Shown: one piece after another, positions 33,504 through 41,704 of the stretch | Numbering within the stretch: the first letter of the stretch is position 1 | Layout: the number at the start of each line of letters is the position of its first letter | DNA from: Melittangium boletus DSM 14713 | GTDB taxonomy: Bacteria > Myxococcota > Myxococcia > Myxococcales > Myxococcaceae | Reading direction: 5' to 3' | NCBI RefSeq assembly: GCF_002305855.1 | Contig: NZ_CP022163.1 | Location: forward strand, 7,383,765 to 7,447,764 | Length of the DNA stretch: 64,000 bases | The notes under the pieces: model-generated | Seen by the model: only the letters and a program-made list of their open reading frames with translations | The model's database searches: none | Told to the model about the DNA's origin: nothing | Position numbers and translations under genes: made by a program

Positions 33504-33807
33504 GCACGCTTCGACAGCGACGAACGAGCACGTGAGGGGGGCTCCATATCTGCTCTTCCACCGAGAGCTTCCGGGCGAGCAGGCGGAGGCGCCGGGTGTA
33601 CTCCGACTCGGTGAGTTCGGGACCGGAGGGCTTCGCGGGCGGCGGCGGCCGCCCGGAAGTGCTCGGCGAGCAACTTCGTGCCGAGCGGCGTCGCGCCACA
33701 TGTTGAGTCGGACGGAGGCATGGGGGCCGCATTGTCTTGCGGCCGTGAGGGCAAGGACAGGCCGCACAGGCGCATCGCCAAGGGATCTGCGTGTGCCATG
33801 GGGATAC
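33504..33807 (-). pseudogene. Coding remnant cut by the toxin repeat
   Basis: On the minus strand a frame starting near 33799 reads TPLGTKLLAEHFRAAAAARE. The reading then looks coding in a second frame as GPELTESEYTRRLRLLARKL and SVEEQIWSPPHVLVRRC, up to the very edge of the toxin repeat at 33503. Two frames plus an abrupt end suggest a degraded gene truncated when the toxin segment arrived. The family is not recognised. The rest of this 304-base gap shows nothing else. Confidence 0.35.
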
Positions 33808-35127
33808 TCAGGCGGCGAGCAGACCATACCAGCGCGTGTCGCGCGGTGACGGGCGGCGGTGCAGGCGGCGGTCGAGGAGCTCACGCGCCTTCACGGCCTC
33901 GCCGCCCCGCATCAGGGCGAGGAGGAGCATGTCCTCGAATACCTCGCGCTGAGCGCCGCTGCCGCCGATGCGCACGACCTCGGCCGCGAGCGGCTCCAGG
34001 ATGCGGGCGCAGCCCACGTAGTCTTCCTCCGCGAAGGCAAGGGCGGCGCGGCAGATCGCCGGCACCACCGGCCCGGCGGCCAGGGCCCCGGCCTCGAGCA
34101 CGCCCGTCAACGCCTCCACGCGCTGCTCCACCGCGGCCCTGTCGCCGGTCGCCGCCGCGATGAGGGCCATGTGGACATCCGCGAAGGCGAAGCCCGCCTT
34201 TTGGAAGACTCCCCCCGCATAGGCCGCCGCCGCCGCCCATAGCCCTGGCGGCACCGTGTGGCCGTAGGCCTGGAGCCGCCACAGGAAAGAGGCGGTGTCG
34301 CTGACCACATTGACCGGCATTCCGGCCGAAACCGACGGCTGGATATACTCCGCGTAGAGGGCGAGGGCCCGTTCCGGATCACCCCGCTCCAAGGCGCCGA
34401 GGGCCGAGTGCCAGGCGATGTGGCCATGGAGGATTCCGGCGCGGTCATAGCCCGGCAGCCAGTCCGCGATCAGCCTCTCCGCCTCCTCGCCCGCGCCGCC
34501 CTCGTACATGGCATGCGAGAGCGCGTGCGCCGCGTTCGCGTTGTGTGTCCGCAGGTCATAGCCGCGCTGCGTGAGGGCTCGGCCGAGCGTCACGTTGCCG
34601 TTCTCGGCATGGGACCAGCCCCGGTAGGTGAGGAACCACCAATCGTCGGCATCGAAATGCCGGGCATGGCGCTCGCAGAGCTCCACGCGTGCCTGGTCGT
34701 GGTCCGCCATCCCGGAGAAGGCGAAGAGACCGAAGGCACCGAGAGGCAGCGAGAGGATCAGGACGTCCCGCGGCCAGGTGTTGGAGTGCGCGAGCGCCCG
34801 TTCCAGTGCTTTTGCCGGCTGGCCGTTGATGGCGAGGGACAGGATCTCCACATGGCTCCGCTCCCGCTCGGTCCCACGCCGGGCGACGAGCTCTTCCGCC
34901 GTCGCGATCCGCGCCCGGGCCTTCGCCGGTTCGGTACGGATGGCATGCAGGCGCGCGCGCGCCGCATGGGCGAGAGCGAAGTCCGGGTCGGCCGCGATTG
35001 CCTCCTCCAGGGCCTCCACGGCGCCGGGCCAGGCCGAGAGGAGCAGGTCGATCCCATCCCGGTAGCGTTCGGCCGCGAGGTCGGACGTGGTCGAGAGTGG
35101 CAGGCCGCGGCTGTCGAGGTGGGTCAT
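33808..35127 (-). CDS. TTC38-like tetratricopeptide protein
   Basis: 439 residues, cytoplasmic. LLSAWPGAVEALEEAIAADP and the alpha-solenoid with SHVEILSLAINGQPAKALER, DDWWFLTYRGWSHAENGN, NAAHALSHAMYEGGAGEEAE and HGHIAWHSALGALERGDPER match the bacterial relatives of TTC38. These proteins are mostly known from alpha-proteobacteria and actinomycetes, so lateral origin is plausible. Biochemical role unknown. The ATG at 35127 has an AGGAGCCTGCC site; longer frames upstream carry many Cys and Pro and are not credible. Confidence 0.8.
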   Translation of the reverse strand: MTHLDSRGLPLSTTSDLAAERYRDGIDLLLSAWPGAVEALEEAIAADPDFALAHAARARLHAIRTEPAKARARIATAEELVARRGTERERSHVEILSLAINGQPAKALERALAHSNTWPRDVLILSLPLGAFGLFAFSGMADHDQARVELCERHARHFDADDWWFLTYRGWSHAENGNVTLGRALTQRGYDLRTHNANAAHALSHAMYEGGAGEEAERLIADWLPGYDRAGILHGHIAWHSALGALERGDPERALALYAEYIQPSVSAGMPVNVVSDTASFLWRLQAYGHTVPPGLWAAAAAYAGGVFQKAGFAFADVHMALIAAATGDRAAVEQRVEALTGVLEAGALAAGPVVPAICRAALAFAEEDYVGCARILEPLAAEVVRIGGSGAQREVFEDMLLLALMRGGEAVKARELLDRRLHRRPSPRDTRWYGLLAA

Positions 35128-35396
35128 GGCAGGCTCCTCGTTCTGAGATCGGGCGGGATTCGGCGCTCGTTCCAGCGGTTTAGACGGGATCGCTTCCTGT
35201 CCGTACTTTGACAACCTGCCACACCCTGGAGCGCAACAGCCAGACGGAGGCCGGTCATGACATGGGAGACAATCGAGGCACCACCCGGCCTGGCACCGCC
35301 CCAACCGATGACCGCGCGCGTGCAGTCGCTCCCGGCGCGCTTCACGTACCGGGGCAAGCCCAATGAACCGCGAGGACGTGCTTCACCCCAATCGCC

Positions 35397-37925
35397 TCAT
35401 CCTTGCAGTTCCCTCAGGGTCACCGAAGGCGGCGTGTCCAGCACGCGCCGGGTGGCGAACATCCCCGCGCCGACCGCCGACAACACCCCCAGCCCGCCTC
35501 CCACGCCCACCAGCCGCCAGTCCGCCGTCCACGGCAGGTCGAAGACCTGGGTGGCGATGATCCCCGCCAGCACGGAGGCGGCGACCGCCGCGGTGAGGCC
35601 CGACAGCAGGCCAATGGCCGCGAACTCCGAGGCCTGCGCGAGCCGCAACTGTCGACGACTGCCGCCCAGCACCCGCATCACGCCGCCCTCCAGCAGTCGC
35701 TCGTCCTGACTGGCGCTGACCGCGGCCATCAGCACCAACATGCCCGCGAGCAGGGAGAAGTAGAACACCACCTCCACCACGGTGGAGACCTGATCCGCGG
35801 TGTCGCGCACCTGCTTGAGCAGCGCATCCACCTCCACCACCGAGAGGTTGGGGAAGCGGGCCACCAGTTGCGCGGTGAAGCGCGTGCGCTCGGGGGGCAC
35901 TCGCACCGCCGTGATGTAGCTGGCCGCATAGCCCGTGAGCGCGCCCGGCGACACCAGCACGATGAAGTTCGGCCGGAAGCTCTCCCACTCCACCTCGCGC
36001 AGGCTGGTGACGGTGGCCTCGAGCCGCTGTCCCGCGATGTCGAAGGCCACGCGGTCCCCGAGCTTCCAGCCCATGGTGGTGGCGAAGCCCTCCTCCACCG
36101 AGAGTTCCGGCGTCTCCGGGAGCCGCTGTCCCCAGAAAACGCCCGAGGTGACGCGGTTGTCCTCGCGCAGCGTGTCGGTGCTGGAGAGGTTGTACTCGCG
36201 GTCCCTCCGACGCTGTCCGGAGCGCTCCTCCTCGGAGCCAGGAGGCGTTTCCGCGGGCGTCGTCTTCACCGGCTCGCCGTTGTGTGACACCAGCCGGCCG
36301 CGCACCATGGGATGGAGGTCCGGCGCGGACAGCCCCTGCTCGGCCATGAACGCCCGGACCGGCTCCCGCTGGTCTTCCTGCACGTTGACGATGAATCGGT
36401 TGGGCGCCTCCTGGGCGAGCGCCGTCTGCCAGCGGTCGAGCAGGTCCGTGCGCACGAAGGTGAGCAGCAGCAGCGCCATTAGTCCCAGGCCGAGCGCGGA
36501 CACCTGGGCGACGCTGGTGGCCGCGCGCCGACTCACATTGGCCAGTCCGTAGCGCAGGCTCCCGCGCAACCGCGAGCGCAGTCGCCGCACGACGTGGATG
36601 AGCCCCCACGCCAGGGTGGCTAGCACGCCCAGCGTGGCGAGGATGCCCAGCAGCATCACGGAGGCCAGTCCCGCCGAGCCCGCCTTCCACCAGAGCAGCG
36701 CGGCCAGTCCCGCCACGCCCACGAGCCCCACCAGCCAGGCGCTCGGCTCGGTCCGGTCGAGATCCCTCCGCAACACGCGCAGCGCGGGCACCCGGCGCAG
36801 CGCGAGAATGGGGGGCGCACCGAAGGTCAGCAGCACCAACAGGCCCACCCCATAGCCCTGCACCGCGGGCACCCAGCCAGCCGCCGGGATGTTCACCTTC
36901 AGCGTTCCGGCGAGCCACCGGCCCACCAGCCACTGCATCAGGAAGGCGAGCAGGACGCCCACGGTACTCGCGAGGAGCCCGACCAGGAGCAGCTCGCCTC
37001 CGTGGATGGCCACCAGCGTGCGCTGGCTCGCGCCCAGACACCGCATCACCGCGGTGCTCGACAGGTGCCGCTCGCCGTGCCGACGCGCGGCCATGGCCAC
37101 GGCCACCGCCGCCAGCACCACCGACACCAACGCCGCCAGGCTCAAGAAGCGGTCGGCCCGCTCGAGCGCCGAGCGCATCTCCGGGCGCGCGTCCTTCACC
37201 GTCTCCAGGCGCTGGCCCCGGGCGAGCCCCGCCCGCGCGGTGCGCACGAAGCGCTCCACGGCGTCGGGTTCTCCGGCGACCACCAGGCGGTAGCGCAGCC
37301 GGCTCCCCTCCTGCACCAGTCCCGTCGCGGGCAGGTCGGCGAGGTTGAGCACCACCCGGGGCGCGATGTTGAAGGCGTCGAGGGCCGCGTCCGGCTCCTG
37401 GACCACCAGCGCGGCGAGTCTCAGCCGGGACTCGCCCAGGGCAATCATGTCCCCCAGCCGGGCCTCCAGTGCGTCCGCGCCCGCGCGGCTCATCCACACG
37501 CTGCCCCGTTCGGGAATGCCCGGGGCGTCGTGCTCGGGGCCGTCCGCCGTCTCCACGATGCGGAAGCGGCCCCGCAGGGGAAAGCCCTCGCCGAGCGCCC
37601 GGAGCTCGCCGAGCTTGAGCCGCTCGTCGTCCGCGTCGCCGACCCGGATCATGCTGGTCAGCTCCCGTGTCTCCGTATGGCGCAGCCCGGGGGCTCGCGC
37701 CGCCTCGCGCACCGCCTCACCGAGGGGGGTATCTCCGAGCGCCACCGCATCACCGCCGAGCAGCCGGTTGGCCTCGAGGGCGAGCGCGCGCCCGGCGCGG
37801 TCGGTGACGAAGCCGATGGCCGTTACGGCCAGCACGGCGAGCACCAGGGCGGCCAGGAGGATGCGCAGCTCGCCGGCGGCGAAGTCGCGGCGCAGCTGGC
37901 GCCAGGCCATCACGAGCGGTCTCAT
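35397..37925 (-). CDS. ybbP: YbbP-like FtsX-type ABC transporter permease
   Basis: 842 residues. One N-terminal helix (LRILLAALVLAVLAVTAIG), a large periplasmic MacB-PCD domain, then two FtsX blocks with helices near 255-320 and 715-830, and additional helices between, give the ten-helix type VII ABC layout of YbbP. ALVSVVLAAVAVAMAARRHG and VMRCLGASQRTLVAIHGGEL are conserved FtsX segments. It works with the ATPase encoded just upstream (ATGA overlap) and neighbours tesA as in E. coli. Substrate unknown, perhaps lipids or lysolipids. Confidence 0.88.
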   Translation of the reverse strand: MRPLVMAWRQLRRDFAAGELRILLAALVLAVLAVTAIGFVTDRAGRALALEANRLLGGDAVALGDTPLGEAVREAARAPGLRHTETRELTSMIRVGDADDERLKLGELRALGEGFPLRGRFRIVETADGPEHDAPGIPERGSVWMSRAGADALEARLGDMIALGESRLRLAALVVQEPDAALDAFNIAPRVVLNLADLPATGLVQEGSRLRYRLVVAGEPDAVERFVRTARAGLARGQRLETVKDARPEMRSALERADRFLSLAALVSVVLAAVAVAMAARRHGERHLSSTAVMRCLGASQRTLVAIHGGELLLVGLLASTVGVLLAFLMQWLVGRWLAGTLKVNIPAAGWVPAVQGYGVGLLVLLTFGAPPILALRRVPALRVLRRDLDRTEPSAWLVGLVGVAGLAALLWWKAGSAGLASVMLLGILATLGVLATLAWGLIHVVRRLRSRLRGSLRYGLANVSRRAATSVAQVSALGLGLMALLLLTFVRTDLLDRWQTALAQEAPNRFIVNVQEDQREPVRAFMAEQGLSAPDLHPMVRGRLVSHNGEPVKTTPAETPPGSEEERSGQRRRDREYNLSSTDTLREDNRVTSGVFWGQRLPETPELSVEEGFATTMGWKLGDRVAFDIAGQRLEATVTSLREVEWESFRPNFIVLVSPGALTGYAASYITAVRVPPERTRFTAQLVARFPNLSVVEVDALLKQVRDTADQVSTVVEVVFYFSLLAGMLVLMAAVSASQDERLLEGGVMRVLGGSRRQLRLAQASEFAAIGLLSGLTAAVAASVLAGIIATQVFDLPWTADWRLVGVGGGLGVLSAVGAGMFATRRVLDTPPSVTLRELQG

Positions 37926-38653
37926 GGCGCGTGCCGCTCCCCGGTCATCAGGCGACCTCCATCGAGCCGCAACCGCCGTCCGCAGCGCGCCGCGAGGCGC
38001 TCGTCATGGGTGACGAGCACCAGGGTGGTTCCGGCCTCCGCGTTGAGGGAGAAGAGCAGCTCGACGATGGCCTGGCCGGTGCGGGTGTCGAGGTTGCCCG
38101 TGGGCTCGTCGGCGAAGAGCACCGCCGGCCGGGTGACGAAGGCGCGCGCCAGGGCCACGCGTTGCTGCTCTCCGCCCGACAGCTGGCGAGGGTAGTGACC
38201 CAGCCGCTCCCCCAGCCCCACCTTGTCGAGGATGGCCCGGGCGGGCGTCTCCACATCCGCGTCTCCGCGCAGCTCGAGTGGCAGCATCACGTTCTCCAGC
38301 GCCGTCAGCGACGGCAAGAGCTGGAAGCTCTGGAAGACGAAACCCACCTTCTCGCCGCGCACGCGCGCGCGGCCGTCCTCGTCCAGGGCGGACAGCGGTG
38401 CGCCGTCCAACAACACGCTCCCGGAGCTGGGCGTGTCCAGCCCGGCCAGCAGCGACAGCAGGGTGCTCTTTCCCGAGCCGGAGGCTCCGACGATGGCCAC
38501 GGTGTCGCCATGGGCGATGGAGAAGCCCACGCCGTCGAGGATGGTGAGCGCGCCGGAGGGCAGGGGGACGCGTTTGCCCAGGTCCGACACCTGGAGTGCC
38601 CACCGCTGGGGCTCGGGCTGGACTTGGGGGTGCATCGCGCGGTCGTGGGTCAT
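37922..38653 (-). CDS. ybbA: YbbA-like ABC transporter ATP-binding protein
   Basis: 243 residues. Walker A VGASGSGKST, Q-loop FVFQSFQLLPSLTALENVML, signature LSGGEQQRVALARAF, Walker B VLFADEPTGNLD and H-loop LVTHDERLA are complete, so it is an active LolD/MacB-type ATPase. It overlaps the permease gene by four bases. About 73 bases separate it from the divergent tesA gene, the same arrangement as in E. coli. Confidence 0.92.
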   Translation of the reverse strand: MTHDRAMHPQVQPEPQRWALQVSDLGKRVPLPSGALTILDGVGFSIAHGDTVAIVGASGSGKSTLLSLLAGLDTPSSGSVLLDGAPLSALDEDGRARVRGEKVGFVFQSFQLLPSLTALENVMLPLELRGDADVETPARAILDKVGLGERLGHYPRQLSGGEQQRVALARAFVTRPAVLFADEPTGNLDTRTGQAIVELLFSLNAEAGTTLVLVTHDERLAARCGRRLRLDGGRLMTGERHAP

Positions 38654-38726
38654 ATGGGATTCTTCGTCAGGGGCGCGTCTGCTCGCGGAGCGAGCTTCTA
38701 ACGGCGGCCCGGAGGAGATGCAGCGG

Positions 38727-39392
38727 ATGAATCAAGACTACATGAGGCAGCGCACCTGGACCGCCCGCGTGCTCGGCCAGGTCGTGGTGACACTGGCCGT
38801 GGGACTGGCCGCGCTGGGCGCATCGGCCGCGCTGGGGGGGCCCACCCGGACGGTGCTGGTGATGGGGGATTCGTTGTCCGCCGCCTACGGGCTCGCGCCG
38901 GAGGAGGGGTGGGTGGCGCTGACGGCCGCGCGGATGGCCAGGGAGTATCCGGGCTGGCGGGTGGTGAACGCCAGCGTCAGTGGGGAGACCACGGCGGGCG
39001 GAGCCGCGCGCATCGAGGGCGAGCTGACGCGCAACCGGCCGGAGGTGGTGATCATCGAGCTGGGCGGCAACGACGGGCTGCGGGGTCTGCCGCTCAAGCA
39101 GACCCGGGCGAATCTGGAGAAGATGGTGAGCGCGGCCAGGGCCGTCGGCGCCCGGGTGTTGTTGGTGGGCATGCGCATGCCGCCCAACCTGGGCAAGGCC
39201 TACACGGAGGGCTTCGCGGCCAACTTCCGGACCGTGGCCGAGACACACCAGGTGTCCCTGCTCCCGTTCCTGCTGGAACCCATCGCCATGGATCGGGCCT
39301 CCTTCCAGCCCGACAACATCCACCCCGTCGCCGCCGCGCAGCCCAAACTGAGCGACCATGTCTGGCCGGCGCTGGCCGCGTTGCTGAAGTGA
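38727..39392 (+). CDS. tesA: TesA-like GDSL esterase/lysophospholipase
   Basis: 221 residues. A signal peptide (VVVTLAVGLAALGASAALG) leads to the GDSL block VMGDSLSAAYGL (nucleophile Ser49). The other SGNH blocks are INASVSGET-like (VVNASVSGETTAGG), ELGGNDGLRGLP and the catalytic DNIHP near the end. It would act in the periplasm on thioesters or lysolipids. The ATG at 38727 has GGAGGA nine bases upstream; starts at 38718 and 38742 are also possible. Confidence 0.88.
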   Translation: MNQDYMRQRTWTARVLGQVVVTLAVGLAALGASAALGGPTRTVLVMGDSLSAAYGLAPEEGWVALTAARMAREYPGWRVVNASVSGETTAGGAARIEGELTRNRPEVVIIELGGNDGLRGLPLKQTRANLEKMVSAARAVGARVLLVGMRMPPNLGKAYTEGFAANFRTVAETHQVSLLPFLLEPIAMDRASFQPDNIHPVAAAQPKLSDHVWPALAALLK

Positions 39393-39557
39393 GCGGTCCC
39401 AGCTCCCCCCGGGGAAGTCAGTGGAGCGCCTGTGCCGCGCACGATGGGTCATCCATGCTGAGCACCGCTGTGACCCTGGTGCGCTCCACGGAGCGGGCTG
39501 AGCGAGCAGCGCACCGGTGTATTTCCTGAACGGTCTGGTACTTGAGGACGAGGCGAT

Positions 39558-40109
39558 ATGAGCGTTGATTCGGGTAGGTCCCACCTCGTCGCGTGCGCAT
39601 GCGGCCAGGTGGTATTCGAGGCGGCGGGTGTGCCGATCCTGACCACGGTATGTGATTGCGCGAGCTGCCGCGAAGCGGGCCGGCGGATCGAGGCGCTTCC
39701 CGGCGCGGCACCGGTGCTCGATGCCGATGGCGGCACCAGCTTCGTGCTCCATCGCAAGGACCGCGTGCGCTGCACGAGGGGTGGGGCTCAGCTCAAGGAA
39801 TATCGCCTCAAGCCCGATTCGCCGACGCGGCGGGTGGTGGCGACCTGCTGCCATTCGGCGATGTTCCTCGAATTCAACAAAGGCCATTGGCTGAGCCTGT
39901 ACCGGAACCGCATCCCCGGTGCGCCGCCGGTGGAGATGCGGGTGATGACCGGGGACCGCCCCGATGGCGCGCCCCTGGACGGAAACGTGCCTGCCTATGC
40001 CACGCATTCGGTGGCGTTCATGTGGCGGCTGTTCGCGGCGTGGTTCGCGATGGGACTGCGCACTCCGCGCGGCATTGACGGCACGAAGATCGAGGGAGGT
40101 AGTCCATGA
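39558..40109 (+). CDS. GFA/CENP-V-like zinc-binding protein (DUF6151-like)
   Basis: 183 residues. Cys motifs at CACG (near residue 13), CDCASC (near 32-37) and CCH (near 96) follow the GFA/CENP-V zinc fold. The body reads FVLHRKDRVRCTRGGAQLKE, then FLEFNKGHWLSLYRNRIPG and SVAFMWRLFAAWFAMGLRTP. True glutathione-dependent formaldehyde-activating enzymes have the same zinc sites, but this variant's substrate is not known. Relatives come to mind mainly from alpha-proteobacteria, so it may be acquired. Weak ribosome site (GAGGCGAT). Confidence 0.75.
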   Translation: MSVDSGRSHLVACACGQVVFEAAGVPILTTVCDCASCREAGRRIEALPGAAPVLDADGGTSFVLHRKDRVRCTRGGAQLKEYRLKPDSPTRRVVATCCHSAMFLEFNKGHWLSLYRNRIPGAPPVEMRVMTGDRPDGAPLDGNVPAYATHSVAFMWRLFAAWFAMGLRTPRGIDGTKIEGGSP

Positions 40110-40132
40110 CGTGGTCGGGGGGGAGGACGCCC

Positions 40133-40771
40133 TCACTCCCAGGAGATGTCGTACTCGCAGTCGAGCAGAGCCGTCTGCCGCCCATTCATCCGCACCTCTC
40201 GCGCTCCGCCCCGCTCCAGGATGGCCGTCAACTGGCCCTCGTGATACGCGCAGGGCAGGAAGACGTCGCGCATGGTCCAGTGGCAGTGCCGCGCTCCCCG
40301 CCACTCCAGCGAATGCTCGCCGAAGCCCGTGGCCACCCGGTAGCCCATGGGCGAGTGGTTCAGCATCCGCCGGGCGTCCGTCCCCGCGAGCCGCACCAGG
40401 AACCGGCCGGTGTAGGAGGACAGGAAGTCGCCGATGCACTCGCGCCCCAGCGCGCGCAGGCCCGCCGCCGCCGTTCCGTGACGCTCCACCAGCGGCGGCA
40501 TCAGCAGCCCGAGCAACTGCAACTGCGTGCGCACCGGGTAGTGGAAGAGCTCCACCAGGGGCGCGTCGCCGCACAGGGCGAGGCCCCGCTCCCACAGGGG
40601 CTCGCCTCCGAGCACGCGCAGCTGCCTCAGGTAGGACTGGAGGAACAGCCCCCGGATGGTGTGCTCGGGGCGCACCCGCGCCAGACGCCGCTCGAGGTCC
40701 ACCTCCCAATCGTCTCCCGCTGACACCGCGACCACACCCACCTCCGGGCCTCGTTCTCGGCCGGAGGGCAT
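40133..40771 (-). CDS. DUF2378-like myxobacterial paralogue-family protein
   Basis: 212 residues. LARVRPEHTIRGLFLQSYLR at the start, then the LFHYPVRTQLQLLGLLMPPL helix. NHSPMGYRVATGFGEHSLEW and FLPCAYHEGQLTAILERGGA match what I recall of TIGR02265/DUF2378, a family of about 200 residues with many copies in Myxococcales. No signal peptide. Function unknown. It converges on the GFA-like gene with 23 bases between. Confidence 0.78.
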   Translation of the reverse strand: MPSGRERGPEVGVVAVSAGDDWEVDLERRLARVRPEHTIRGLFLQSYLRQLRVLGGEPLWERGLALCGDAPLVELFHYPVRTQLQLLGLLMPPLVERHGTAAAGLRALGRECIGDFLSSYTGRFLVRLAGTDARRMLNHSPMGYRVATGFGEHSLEWRGARHCHWTMRDVFLPCAYHEGQLTAILERGGAREVRMNGRQTALLDCEYDISWE

Positions 40772-40955
40772 TCTACTCGCCGCGCCGACGGACTTCCCGG
40801 GGCCGCCGCGGGTGATCGCGTTCTACTGGCCGTGAGGGGATCGGCGGGAATTCACCAAGGGTCTGAGCGAAACCGGACGCCCCGGGCATTGGAGAAAAGC
40901 ATAAGAAGGATGGGCGGCTGGGTGAAGGTCAAGTCCGCGAACAGGAGCGGGGTGT

Positions 40956-41645
40956 ATGAGCGAGAATGCGATGGGACGCCGGACGATCATCGTCGCGGGC
41001 GTAAGCGCCATGCTGATGCCGGCGAGCGTCCGGGCCGCGAAGCCGGTCACGGGCATGAAAAAAGGAACGACGATGGACGACGGTGTGTGGCTCAACGAGC
41101 CCAAGGTCTGGAACCGCGCGAACGGCGTGCTGGACGTCACGACGGACAAGAGCACCGACTTCTGGCGGGAGACGCATTACGGCTTCACTCGTGACAGCGG
41201 TCACTTCCTGGGCGTGCGCACCGAACCGGCCTTCACCGCGCAGGTGCGCATCCAGGGCGCCTACGAGCAGTTGTACGATCAGGCCGGAATCATGATCCGG
41301 GTCGATGAGCGCCGCTGGGTGAAGGCCGGCATCGAATTGTCTGATGGCCGGGCGATGCTCAGCAGCGTGCTGACGAACGGCAAGTCGGACTGGGCGACCG
41401 GGCCTTACGAGGCGAACCCGCGCGATTTCTGGATGCGTGCGACGGTCGCCAAGGGGGTGTTGCGTCTCCAGGTGTCCGCCGATGGCAAGACATGGCCGCT
41501 CGTGCGGCTGGCGCCCTTCCCGGAAGCCAAATCCTATCTCGTGGGACCGATGTGCTGCACTCCGGAGCGGGCAGGACTCCAGGTGCGATTCTCCGAGTTC
41601 CGTCTCACGCCCCCCCTCGGCAAGGATCTGCACGACCTGACGTAA
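40956..41645 (+). CDS. DUF1349-like beta-sandwich protein with possible twin-Arg-like leader
   Basis: 229 residues. The leader MGRRTIIVAGVSAMLMPASV looks like a signal peptide. The rest is the DUF1349 concanavalin-like jelly roll: GVLDVTTDKSTDFWRETHYG, EQLYDQAGIMIRVDERRWVK, VTNGKSDW-type stretch (LSSVLTNGKSDW) and GPMCCTPERAGLQVRFSEFR. Members are related to sugar-binding lectin-type domains; no enzyme activity is proven. Upstream codons may extend or shorten the leader. A hairpin follows the stop. Confidence 0.75.
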   Translation: MSENAMGRRTIIVAGVSAMLMPASVRAAKPVTGMKKGTTMDDGVWLNEPKVWNRANGVLDVTTDKSTDFWRETHYGFTRDSGHFLGVRTEPAFTAQVRIQGAYEQLYDQAGIMIRVDERRWVKAGIELSDGRAMLSSVLTNGKSDWATGPYEANPRDFWMRATVAKGVLRLQVSADGKTWPLVRLAPFPEAKSYLVGPMCCTPERAGLQVRFSEFRLTPPLGKDLHDLT

Positions 41646-41650
41646 CGGCG

Positions 41651-41689
41651 AGGCGCGGAGCGGGCTTTCGCGCACGTGGCTCCGCGCCT
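41651..41689. terminator. Bidirectional hairpin between DUF1349 and glycanase genes
   Basis: Perfect 11-bp arms, 41651-41661 and 41679-41689, with a 17-base loop lie between two convergent genes. No long T-run, but position and symmetry suit shared termination. Confidence 0.6.
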
Positions 41690-41704
41690 GGCTGGCCTTC
41701 TCGG

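Noticed and set aside
38667..40709. Long minus-strand frame opposite tesA and the GFA-like gene
   Set aside because: Antisense shadow with low-complexity Ala/Gly/Arg composition; the plus-strand genes have clear motifs.
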